From the NCBI GenBank assembly GCA_020049615.1, contig JAIFKN010000218.1:1-8837 (forward strand): a stretch of DNA of 8,837 nt. Direction: 5' to 3'. Position 1 is the stretch's first letter. The number at the start of each line of letters is the position of its first letter. Source of the DNA: a bacterium. GTDB taxonomy: Bacteria; Planctomycetota; UBA11346. Under the pieces are notes generated by a model. That model had not been told where the DNA came from, searched no databases, and worked only from the letters and a program-made list of their open reading frames with translations. Of this stretch, positions 1 to 6,587 are shown piece after piece. The position numbers and the translations under genes are program-made.

Positions 1-1755
1 CCGGCCCTGGCGGTCGAGCCCGAGCATCTCGCCGCGTGGTACGCTCTCTGCTTCGGCCGCTTCGGCGCCGCCTGCATCAGCACTACCGCCGAGCTGCTGG
101 CGTGGATCTCGCAACACGGTGACGATGCCCTGCGCCTGCGTCTGCACGACCTCGTCCCGCCGGAGACGGCCGAGCGCGCCGGCAGCTGCCCCGACGCGGT
201 GCGCATCGGCGACCGGCGCACGCCGCTCTCGTACCGCTACGCACCCGGTTCGGTCGACGACGGCGTGACCCTGGTGCTCGATGAGGGCCAGGCGGCGCAG
301 CTGACCCTGGCCGGGCTCGACGGCCTGGTGCCGGGCTGGCTGCCCGACCTCTGCCTCGCCCTGCTCGAGCAATTGCCGAAAGAGGCGCGGCGGGCGCTGA
401 TCCCGTTGAGTGAGACCTCGCGCACGCTGGCCGGACAGCTCGCACCGTTCGCCGGCCGGGCCGATCTCGCTGGCGCGCTCAGCGGATTGCTGGAGGAGCA
501 CCACGGCCTGCGCGGCGTCCGCTTCGACCGCCGTCTGCTGCCGGAGTGGCTGCGGCCGCACGTCGTGGTGCGCGGCGCCGCCGGCGTCGTCTGGCAGGGC
601 CGCGACCCCGAGTTCCTCGCCGCCCAGGCCGCCGCCGCGCCCGACCGCCTCGCCCTGCTCAAGGCCGAGTGGGAGACCGCGCGCTGGCCCGGCGACTGCC
701 CGGCCGACACCGTACTCGCCGGCGTGCGCGGCCACATCGCGCTGGAGCGTTCGCGCGGCGCCGATGGCGAGGTCGCGGTGCGCCGCGCGGTCCACGCCTC
801 GCCCAAGGCGGGCGAGGCGTGGCACCGCGACGGGCTCGAAGCCGCGATCGAGGCGGCGCTGGCTAGCGACCTCGCAGCATGGATCACCGCCCCGGTGCCG
901 GGCGGACTCGGCGCGCGCTGCGAGAAGGCGCTCGGCCTGAGCCTGGGCGCGGCACGGCGGCAGATCGGCTGCGCCGCGGCGTGGAGCGTGATCGACGGCT
1001 CGGTGCGCGACGGTGAAGGCTTCGCCCTGCTGCTGGAGAAGGCGCGCGCGGCGCTGGCCCTGGCGCGGCGCGAGGATGCCGGCCTGACCCGCGCGGTCGA
1101 GGCCGCCGAGCGCATCCGCGCCAGGCTCAAGCAGGGCGCACGCAACCTCGGCGCGGCCGCAGCCCAGCGCGCGGCCGCTGCCGACCTCGCCCGGCTGGCG
1201 GCGCAACCGTGGGCGGTGCGCCTGCCATGGACCACGCTGCGCCGGCTCGACCAGTTGATCGGCGCCCTCGAGCGCCGGCTGGAATCGGCCAGCAAGGGCG
1301 CGGCCGAGGCGGTACGCATCGAGGAGCGCATCCTGCGCCTGGGCGGCGACTGCGCCGCCGCCCTCGCGCCTGAAGACGCCCGCTGGCAGCTCGCCCTCGG
1401 CTTGGCGCCCGAAGCGCGGCGCCTGCGCGGCCAGCTTGAGGAATGCGCCCTGGCCTATGCCACGCCCGGAGCCGGCGCGGCGGCGGCGCGCGCCGAGGGC
1501 GACCTGCGCCTGGGCTGCGACAAGCTGGAGAAGGCCGTCGACGCGGCGCGGGCGCGCATCGACGCGGCCAGACGGCGGCTGCTGGAGACCAAGCCGCTGA
1601 CCGGTCGCATCGCCGACGCGACCCGGCGACAGCGGGCCGAGCGTGAACTCGACGAGCTACACCGCTCATTGCCCGACCTGACCGTGGGGGCCGACCTGGA
1701 GGCGCAGGAGCGCAGCGCCGACGCATTGGTCGCCCGCGTACGCGCGGCGTTGTAA
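1..1755 (+). CDS. hrpA: ATP-dependent RNA helicase HrpA, C-terminal part (5' end outside window)
   Basis: The frame is open from the first base to the TAA at 1753-1755, so 584 residues of a longer protein are visible; GTG 199 is an internal codon, not the start. The fragment resembles the DUF3418 C-terminal region of HrpA, which follows the DEAH motor, HA2 and OB-fold domains in this family. Landmarks are LSYRYAPG followed by DDGVTL (visible residues 76-90), VPGWLPDL and LPKEARR (110-130), WLRPHVVVRGAAGVVWQGRD, DGEGFALLLEKARAAL (from 337) and LDQLIGALERRLES. Each has a counterpart in E. coli HrpA as I remember it. HrpA is a cytoplasmic 3'-5' helicase linked to rescue of stalled ribosomes and mRNA processing. 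About 94 residues after YATPG (codons 1471-1752) are Ala/Arg/Glu-rich, look helical or coiled-coil, and seem to exceed the usual family end. The motor motifs cannot be checked here. The family call is confident. Confidence 0.85.
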   Translation, partial: PALAVEPEHLAAWYALCFGRFGAACISTTAELLAWISQHGDDALRLRLHDLVPPETAERAGSCPDAVRIGDRRTPLSYRYAPGSVDDGVTLVLDEGQAAQLTLAGLDGLVPGWLPDLCLALLEQLPKEARRALIPLSETSRTLAGQLAPFAGRADLAGALSGLLEEHHGLRGVRFDRRLLPEWLRPHVVVRGAAGVVWQGRDPEFLAAQAAAAPDRLALLKAEWETARWPGDCPADTVLAGVRGHIALERSRGADGEVAVRRAVHASPKAGEAWHRDGLEAAIEAALASDLAAWITAPVPGGLGARCEKALGLSLGAARRQIGCAAAWSVIDGSVRDGEGFALLLEKARAALALARREDAGLTRAVEAAERIRARLKQGARNLGAAAAQRAAAADLARLAAQPWAVRLPWTTLRRLDQLIGALERRLESASKGAAEAVRIEERILRLGGDCAAALAPEDARWQLALGLAPEARRLRGQLEECALAYATPGAGAAAARAEGDLRLGCDKLEKAVDAARARIDAARRRLLETKPLTGRIADATRRQRAERELDELHRSLPDLTVGADLEAQERSADALVARVRAAL

Positions 1756-1809
1756 GGACCGCGGGCTTCAGCCCGCGCTGGTTCGACGCGGGCTGAAGCC
1801 CGCGGTCCT
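1755..1809. repeat. REP-like inverted repeat just after hrpA
   Basis: Two 23-base arms (1755-1777 and 1787-1809) are exact reverse complements around a 9-base loop (1778-1786). Each arm also contains its own small palindrome, GCGGGCTTCAGCCCGC, so each can fold as a separate short hairpin or the whole can fold as one long stem. The outermost base is the last A of the hrpA stop codon. This nested layout is like REP/BIME elements: paired inverted units in an intergenic gap. It could also stop transcription or protect the 3' end of the hrpA mRNA, but no T-tract follows, so a classical intrinsic terminator is not supported. The structure is certain; its class and role are inferred. Confidence 0.8.
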
Positions 1810-1859
1810 GGGATTGTCCTGGGGCTGGCCTGGGGCGTCGATTCGGCCACACTCCCGCC

Positions 1860-3071
1860 ATGCCCGTCCGCGGTCTCGCCCTGCCCCTGGCCACCTACCG
1901 CCGCCGGCGCGCCGACGCGCTGCGTCTGCTGCGCACCGCCTTCGGCGAGCGCGTGCCGCTGCTGCTGCTCGGCTCGGACGAGCTGGCCCTGCGCCGGGAC
2001 CGCCAGGATCCGTGGTTCGACTACTTCTGCGGCTGCGCCGAGCCGGACGCCGCGCTGCTGCTCGACCCCACGCGCGCGCCCCAGGACACCCTGTTCCTCG
2101 AGGCCGGCGACCCGTCGCGGGTGATCTGGGACGGGGCGCGCCTCGGCGCCGATGAGAAGGCGCGCAAAGCGCACGGCATCGCCGCGGTCGAACGCCGCGA
2201 ACGCCTCGATGATGCCGTTGCACTGGCGCTGCGCCGCTCGGGCGGGCTGCTGGCGATGTGCCACCGCGCGCGCGAGCCGGGGGCGCAGGCCGCCGCGTTC
2301 ACCCAGTGGAAGGAGAAGCTCGGCGCGCGCGCCACGGTGCTCAACGCCGAGACGCACCTGGCGGCGTTGCGCGTGATCAAGGACGCCGATGAGGTCGCGT
2401 GGCACCGCAAGGCCATCGCCATCACCGCCGCCGGACTGAAGACGGTGCTGCCGCAGATCCCGCGGCTGCGGGGCGAGGCCGAGGTCGCCAGCCTGCTGAC
2501 CATGCACTACCGCTCGGCCGCCTACGGACCGCTCGCCTTCCCGCCGATCGTCGGCAGCGCGGCCAACGGCGCGACCCTGCACTACCCGTTCAACGACCAG
2601 CCGCTGCAGCGCGGCAAGCCGCTGCTGATCGACAGCGGCGCCACCGCCGGCGGCTACTGCGCTGACGTCACTCGCACGCTGCCGCAGCATGGCCGCTTCG
2701 ACGACAAGCGCTTCCGCGAGGTCTACGAACTGGTGCTGCAGGCGAACGCGCTCGGCCGCAAGCACGCCAAGCCCGGCATCACCTTCGACGAGCTGAACAA
2801 GCTGGCCTGGGCGCCGATCATCAAGGCCGGTTTCACCCGGCACCACGGCCTGTCGCACTTCATCGGCCTCGACGTGCATGATCCGGGCGAGCGCAGCCAG
2901 CCGTTGCGCCCGGGCATGATCATCTCGAACGAACCGGGCATCTACCTGCCCGACGATGGCTTCGGCATCCGCATCGAGGACGATCTGCTGATCACCAAGG
3001 ACGGTTGCGAGGAACTGACCCGCGCCATCCCCAAGGACATCCGTGGCGTCGAAGCCTGGATGAAGGGTTAG
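1860..3071 (+). CDS. pepP: Xaa-Pro aminopeptidase (M24B family)
   Basis: This 403-residue metallopeptidase is expected to remove an N-terminal residue that precedes proline, acting in cytoplasmic peptide turnover. The N-terminal part (about 1-150; YRRRRADALRLL, then WFDYFCGCAEPDAALLL) fits the AMP_N domain. The C-terminal pita-bread domain has all five expected metal ligands: D258 in LLIDSGA, D269 in CADVTRTLP, H333 in HHGLSHFIGLDVHD, E358 in SNEPGIY and E373 in GIRIEDDLLI. H241 (LHYPFN) and H340 (DVHD) match the proton-shuttle histidines of E. coli PepP. The HGLSH-(F/W)-(I/L)-GLDVHD block favours aminopeptidase P over prolidase PepQ. The protein is somewhat shorter than E. coli PepP (about 440 residues). 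ATG 1860 is the first start and leads directly into the AMP_N domain; no Shine-Dalgarno sequence precedes it. Its TAG interlocks with the stop of the convergent gene. Confidence 0.93.
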   Translation: MPVRGLALPLATYRRRRADALRLLRTAFGERVPLLLLGSDELALRRDRQDPWFDYFCGCAEPDAALLLDPTRAPQDTLFLEAGDPSRVIWDGARLGADEKARKAHGIAAVERRERLDDAVALALRRSGGLLAMCHRAREPGAQAAAFTQWKEKLGARATVLNAETHLAALRVIKDADEVAWHRKAIAITAAGLKTVLPQIPRLRGEAEVASLLTMHYRSAAYGPLAFPPIVGSAANGATLHYPFNDQPLQRGKPLLIDSGATAGGYCADVTRTLPQHGRFDDKRFREVYELVLQANALGRKHAKPGITFDELNKLAWAPIIKAGFTRHHGLSHFIGLDVHDPGERSQPLRPGMIISNEPGIYLPDDGFGIRIEDDLLITKDGCEELTRAIPKDIRGVEAWMKG

Positions 3072-3964
3072 CCCGGCCCGTTCGCGCCGCTGGTCCCCTG
3101 GCCGGGATCATGCTTGTCGTCGATCATGTCGATGAGCCCGTCCGTGCCGATGACCATGCTGTCGGGCGACCACCAGCCCCACTCCGGCTTCTGCAAGCAC
3201 TCCACCGGCTGGCCGCGGGCATCGACCACCAGTCGGCCCTGGGCGTCGCGGAAGGCCCAAGCCGGATAGCGCACGTGCCAGCGCTCGCCGTTGTCGGCCT
3301 CGTACACCGTCTCGACCTGGGCGCGGCCGCTGGCATCGACCGTCACCGCGCTCTCATAGGTGCCGCCACGGGAATCGGGGGTCACCCAATAGGCACGCAC
3401 CTCGCCAGGCTCGGCCCGGGCTGCGGGTTCGGGCAGCACCGGCGGGGCCCACCCCCGGTTCTGGCCGAGGCCGGCCGGTGGCTCGCCGAGGACGAGGGCC
3501 TCGCGGAGGCGCGGATCGGCCTCGCCCGCCAGTTGCGCGGCGACCGCGTCCTTGGCCGCCTGGTCGCCGGCACGCGCGCGCCGGCCCAGGCCGATCGCTT
3601 CAGCGATGCGGCGCCGCAGGTCGCGCTGCTGGACCAGCCCTGGGGGATGCTGGCCGGTGGGGGTGTGGACGTGCGGCGGATCCCCGGACGGCGCCTGGAA
3701 TGAACGGGGGCGGGAGGGAGCGGGATCGCGCGGCCCCAACCGCTCGGCGCCGGGTTCGCGCACCTGGTCCGCCTCGACATCCTGCCAGACCGGGCGCGGC
3801 GCCTCGGGGCCATCCCCGGTATGCAGATCCCAGCCGGACTCGCCGGCCGCCTCGTTGGCCCGGTGGGCGAAACGGCCGGTCAGCGACAGCACCATGGCCG
3901 TCGCCGTCAGCACCAGCAGCATGAACAGGACGGCCCGACGCACTGCCGACGAGCCTAGCGCCAC
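3068..3964 (-). CDS. Unrecognised membrane-anchored protein
   Basis: I do not recognise this 298-residue protein. After a short basic start (RR at 9-10) it has one hydrophobic segment (about 11-29) that should be a signal anchor or uncleaved signal; there is no lipobox Cys. Then come a Pro-rich, low-complexity linker (about 51-110), a charged and probably helical stretch (111-158), a second Pro-rich linker, and a more ordered C-terminal region (187-285) rich in Tyr/Trp and alternating polar/hydrophobic residues (ETVYEADNGERWHVRYPAW; KPEWGWWSPDSMVIG), ending in an acidic and Gly-rich tail. The most likely topology is N-in with the bulk outside the membrane. It starts 24 bases after the nitroreductase stop, so the two are probably co-transcribed. 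GTG 3964 gives the longest product; GTG at codon 8 or ATG at codon 15 are alternatives, and none has a clear ribosome-binding site. That it is a real gene rests on the anchor, the operon spacing and the lack of a better frame. Confidence 0.7.
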   Translation of the reverse strand: MALGSSAVRRAVLFMLLVLTATAMVLSLTGRFAHRANEAAGESGWDLHTGDGPEAPRPVWQDVEADQVREPGAERLGPRDPAPSRPRSFQAPSGDPPHVHTPTGQHPPGLVQQRDLRRRIAEAIGLGRRARAGDQAAKDAVAAQLAGEADPRLREALVLGEPPAGLGQNRGWAPPVLPEPAARAEPGEVRAYWVTPDSRGGTYESAVTVDASGRAQVETVYEADNGERWHVRYPAWAFRDAQGRLVVDARGQPVECLQKPEWGWWSPDSMVIGTDGLIDMIDDKHDPGQGTSGANGPG

Positions 3965-3988
3965 GGCATCGCCGGGGGAAGCGGCAGC

Positions 3989-4645
3989 TCAGCGGTACTC
4001 GACGACCTCGGCAGACGGGTAGCGCACCTTGGCCAGGACGGCGTACTTGTCGCCGGCGGCGCGATAACCGGCCGGACAGGCGACCACGGCCCGGTAGCCG
4101 GTCCCGGCGAGGCCGAGGATCTGGTCGTACTGCGCCGGATCGAAGCCTTCCATCGGGCAGGCGTCGACACCGAGCTGGGCGCAGGCGAGCATGAACTGGC
4201 CGAGGGCGATGTAGCACTGCCGCGCCGCCCACTCCGCCGCGACCTTGCCGCGCGGGCCGTGGACCACATCGCCCAGCATCATGTTCTTGTAGCCCTCGAG
4301 GACGGCGGCGGGCAGACCGCGGGCGGCCATCGTCGCCTCGATCAGGCGCAGCACGTCGCGCTCGGCCATCTCGGTGCGGCCGAGGAACACGACGTGATGG
4401 CTGCAGTCGGTGACCTGGGACTGGTTCCAGCTCGCTGGGCGCAGCTTGGTTTTCAGCGCCGGATCGGTGATGACGAGGAACTTCCATGGCTGCAGGCCGA
4501 AGCTGCTCGGCGTCGCGACCAGCGAGCGTTCGAGGGCGGCCCACAGTTCGGCCGGGATCGTCCGCGTCGGATCGAAGACCTTGGTGGCGTAGCGCCAGGC
4601 GAGGGCGGCGTCGAGCTGGGCGGGGGCGATGGGTTGCATGCCCAT
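3989..4645 (-). CDS. Nitroreductase-family NAD(P)H oxidoreductase (NfsB/MhqN-like)
   Basis: This is an FMN-dependent flavoenzyme of about 216-218 residues, the usual family size. Counting from the ATG at 4639, W15-RYATKVFDP carries the conserved Arg16 and Lys20 that contact FMN, and residues 44-52 read PSSFGLQPW, the second signature. The C-terminal GYRAAGDKYAVLAKVRYP matches the family end. Members reduce nitroaromatics, quinones or dihydropteridine with NAD(P)H; the true substrate cannot be read from sequence. It is not BluB, which has a different motif at the SSFGLQPW position. Possible starts are ATG 4645 (used here), ATG 4639 and TTG 4672; none has a good Shine-Dalgarno sequence. The extra N-terminal residues from TTG do not look like family sequence. 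It heads a likely two-gene unit with the anchored protein downstream and is divergent from the adenosyltransferase. Confidence 0.9.
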   Translation of the reverse strand: MGMQPIAPAQLDAALAWRYATKVFDPTRTIPAELWAALERSLVATPSSFGLQPWKFLVITDPALKTKLRPASWNQSQVTDCSHHVVFLGRTEMAERDVLRLIEATMAARGLPAAVLEGYKNMMLGDVVHGPRGKVAAEWAARQCYIALGQFMLACAQLGVDACPMEGFDPAQYDQILGLAGTGYRAVVACPAGYRAAGDKYAVLAKVRYPSAEVVEYR

Positions 4646-4723
4646 CTCGTAGGCCGGCCATCGGCGAGGCAAGGCTGGCCAAGCAGAACTTGCACCGCCT
4701 CATCCAGGGCGAACCGTGCCGCC
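4646..4723. promoter_or_regulatory. Divergent promoter region, nitroreductase / adenosyltransferase
   Basis: Only about 78 bases separate the two divergent starts, so both promoters must lie here or within the neighbouring gene. On the plus strand a TTGCAC (4690-4695) resembles a -35 box, but the hexamer 17 bases later (ACCGTG) is a poor -10. The space is far too short for a cobalamin riboswitch, so the adenosyltransferase is not obviously under B12 riboswitch control. The region is inferred from gene layout; exact sites are not supported. Confidence 0.4.
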
Positions 4724-5299
4724 ATGATCCGCCTTGATCGCATCACCACCCGCGGCGGCGACCGGGGCGAGACCAGCCTGGCCGACGGCACCCGTCTGCC
4801 CAAGCACCATCCCCTGATCGCCGCCATCGGGGCGGTCGATGAGGCCAACAGCCTGTTCGGCGTGTGCCGGACCTGCGCCCTGCCCACCGATGTGGCCGGG
4901 GTCCTTCCGACGGTGCAGAACGACCTCTTCGACCTCGGCAGCGACCTGGCGGTGCCACCCGGCGGCCCGCATGAGCAGCACCTGAAGCGCATCAGCGATG
5001 CCCAGGTCGAACGCATCGATGCGCTGGTGGCCGAGAGCGCCGCCAAGGTCCCGCCGCTGACCAGCTTCGTCCTGCCCGGCGGCAGCCAGGGCGCGGCCTG
5101 GCTGCACCTGGCGCGCACCGTGGTGCGACGGGCCGAACGCGACCTGTCGGCCGCGATCGCGGCCGATCCGGCGCGGACCTGGAACCCCAACCTGCGGCGT
5201 TACCTCAACCGGCTCAGCGATGGCTGCTTCGTCTGGGCCCGCCGTGCCAACGACGATGGCCGTGGCGACGTGCCCTGGGTGCCGGCCAAGCACGGGTGA
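4724..5299 (+). CDS. Cob(I)alamin adenosyltransferase, PduO type
   Basis: This 191-residue enzyme transfers the adenosyl group of ATP to cob(I)alamin to give adenosylcobalamin. The family signatures appear in order: an N-terminal ATP-binding loop TTRGGDRGETSL (residues 8-19), GAVDEANSLFGV, QNDLFDLGSDLAVP, FVLPGGSQGAAWLHLARTV, then RRAER (135-139, with Arg136 and Glu138 in the ATP/catalytic block) and YLNRLSDGCFVWAR (from Tyr160). Length and start fit the family; ATG 4724 begins MIRLDRITTRGG, close to the typical start. Upstream in-frame codons exist but do not look like family sequence. No Shine-Dalgarno sequence is obvious. No other B12 biosynthesis gene is in the window, so it probably serves salvage or general B12 activation. 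It converges with the URO-D gene across a 39-base gap (5300-5338) that contains no recognisable terminator. Confidence 0.93.
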   Translation: MIRLDRITTRGGDRGETSLADGTRLPKHHPLIAAIGAVDEANSLFGVCRTCALPTDVAGVLPTVQNDLFDLGSDLAVPPGGPHEQHLKRISDAQVERIDALVAESAAKVPPLTSFVLPGGSQGAAWLHLARTVVRRAERDLSAAIAADPARTWNPNLRRYLNRLSDGCFVWARRANDDGRGDVPWVPAKHG

Positions 5300-5338
5300 A
5301 TCGCCAAGAGGCCTCCCATCCCGCGTGTGCGAACTGGC

Positions 5339-6511
5339 TCAGCCCAGGGCACGCAGCCTGTCGGTGTAGTACCTGACCAGATCCCACTCCGCGTCCGGCG
5401 CGATGCGATGGTCGGGGCAGGGGATGAAGCCGCCCAGGGCGATGATCGGCTTCAGCCGTTCGATCTCGGCATCGATGGCGGCGCGGTCGTGGGCGAACAC
5501 CACCTTGTCCATGCCGCCGACGCCGCGGACCGTGCGGCCGTACTTCGCGCGCCACGGCTCCAGGCTGGCGCGCCAGGTGCCGACCTCGATCGGGAACATG
5601 GTGTTCACCCCGGCCTCCAGCCAGTAGGGCAGCAGCGCGTCGATCTTGCCGTCGCAGTCGAGCGAGACGATGTCGATGCCGTGCTTCGCCAGCAGCGCGG
5701 TGATGCGGGCGTAGTGCGGCACGACGATGCGGCCGAACACCTTAGGCGCGATCAGCGGGCCGCTCTTGTAGCAGATGTCCTCCCAGAAGTGGCCGAAGTC
5801 GAAGCGCGCGCCGCCGGCCAGGGCGCGCTCGATGCACTGGTAGCACAGGTCGGCGCTGACCGTAACGATCTCCTCAAGCAGATCGGGGTCGTCGGCGGCT
5901 AGGTAGCTGAGGCCCTCGACCCCGACGATGTTGCGGATGGTGCCGATCAGACTGCCGCAATGGATGCCGAGATGGAAGTCGCGGGTGTCGGCTTTCAGGA
6001 AGGACTCGCCGCCGTCGGCGAAGGCCGGCCAGTCGCCGGCCGAGCGGCGCACGCGGGCGCGGTCGACGCGGTCGGTGTGCCAGGCGTAGCGCGCGCGGTA
6101 GTGCTCCTCCCAGGTGGCGCGATCGGTCAGCAGATGGGCGATCTCGGCCGGGATCGAGCCGGCCTCGGGCGTCTCCAGGACGATGACGCCGTCGCCGTTG
6201 CGGACATGGCGCGAGCCGCCGGGCAGTTCCTTGACCACTTCACGGGTAAAGCCCGGGCGCAGACCGACGTCCATGTGGAAGCAGCTGTACCAGTTGACGT
6301 CGAAGCCGAGGCGACGGCCGATCTCGGCGTCGGCGTCGTTGCCGTCGCCCCACGAACGCGCCAACTCGGCCGGCAAGTGGCCTTCCGCCGCCCACTTCGC
6401 CAGCGTCTCGTGCCAGAAGCCGAAGTGGACGATGGGCAGACGATCGGCGGGCTGGTAACGCAGCACGGCGAGGGCGCGGGCACGGTCGTTCAGGGCGGGG
6501 GCTGGGGTCAT
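5339..6511 (-). CDS. Uroporphyrinogen decarboxylase (URO-D) superfamily protein
   Basis: This 390-residue TIM-barrel protein belongs to the URO-D/methyltransferase superfamily. It begins with the usual DRARALAVLRYQPADRLP-type block, continues IVHFGFWHETLAKW, and has the late-barrel signatures SLDCDGKIDALLPYWLEAGV (from about 283), FPIEVGTW, GGMDKVV and, near the end, PCPDHRIAPD (364-373). The Glu/Asp-rich variant and the PDHR ending resemble the uncharacterised URO-D-like proteins abundant in PVC bacteria rather than true HemE. In corrinoid methyltransferases (MtaA/CmuA) zinc is bound by H-x-C plus a later Cys. Here the first site reads D285-C286-D287, with C365 and H368 retained later, so neither haem synthesis nor classical methyl transfer can be assumed. 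ATG 6511 is the last plausible start before homology begins; longer in-frame upstream codons run into the divergent AraC promoter. It is probably regulated by the divergent AraC protein. Confidence 0.87.
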   Translation of the reverse strand: MTPAPALNDRARALAVLRYQPADRLPIVHFGFWHETLAKWAAEGHLPAELARSWGDGNDADAEIGRRLGFDVNWYSCFHMDVGLRPGFTREVVKELPGGSRHVRNGDGVIVLETPEAGSIPAEIAHLLTDRATWEEHYRARYAWHTDRVDRARVRRSAGDWPAFADGGESFLKADTRDFHLGIHCGSLIGTIRNIVGVEGLSYLAADDPDLLEEIVTVSADLCYQCIERALAGGARFDFGHFWEDICYKSGPLIAPKVFGRIVVPHYARITALLAKHGIDIVSLDCDGKIDALLPYWLEAGVNTMFPIEVGTWRASLEPWRAKYGRTVRGVGGMDKVVFAHDRAAIDAEIERLKPIIALGGFIPCPDHRIAPDAEWDLVRYYTDRLRALG

Positions 6512-6517
6512 GCCGTC

Positions 6518-6523
6518 ATCATA
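6518..6523 (-). promoter_or_regulatory. Candidate -10 box of the URO-D gene
   Basis: Read on the minus strand this is TATGAT, a five-of-six match to TATAAT in a very GC-rich setting. It ends six bases before the ATG at 6511, which would place the RNA start at or next to the start codon and give a leaderless mRNA. No convincing -35 hexamer lies about 17 bases upstream. Inferred only. Confidence 0.35.
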
Positions 6524-6555
6524 CGCCCATCCAGGCCGGACCATGCCCGGCGATG

Positions 6556-6570
6556 CGTCCGACCTGGACG
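6556..6570. promoter_or_regulatory. Possible operator in the URO-D/araC gap
   Basis: CGTCC and GGACG form a small perfect inverted repeat with a 5-base spacer in the 76-base divergent gap. It is centred where an operator for the divergent pair could lie, but AraC proteins more often use direct repeats, and short palindromes are frequent in GC-rich DNA. Weak. Confidence 0.15.
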
Positions 6571-6587
6571 GGAGTACGACCAGGGGC

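Noticed and set aside
199..1755. GTG 199 as the true start of a separate 518-residue protein
   Set aside because: The frame is open to the window edge, and the residues before 199 continue the HrpA C-terminal homology, so 199 is internal.
1455..2879. A 474-codon minus-strand frame across hrpA and pepP
   Set aside because: It runs through the hrpA end, the palindrome and most of pepP, and its composition is that of an antisense shadow of the pepP codons.
3989..4645. Nitroreductase as BluB (5,6-dimethylbenzimidazole synthase), suggested by the neighbouring B12 gene
   Set aside because: The signature is PSSFGLQPWKF and the N-terminus RYATKVFDP, both typical of NfsB/MhqN-type nitroreductases and unlike BluB.
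4646..4723. Cobalamin riboswitch ahead of the adenosyltransferase
   Set aside because: The gap is under 80 bases, too short for the roughly 200-base element, and no B12-box-like sequence is visible.
5300..5338. Bidirectional terminator between the adenosyltransferase and URO-D genes
   Set aside because: Only a short GAGGCCTC palindrome is present, with no stable longer stem and no T-tract.
6510..6587. Longer AraC protein starting at 6510
   Set aside because: It would overlap the URO-D start codon and add low-complexity residues outside the sensor domain; ATG 6588 fits the family better.
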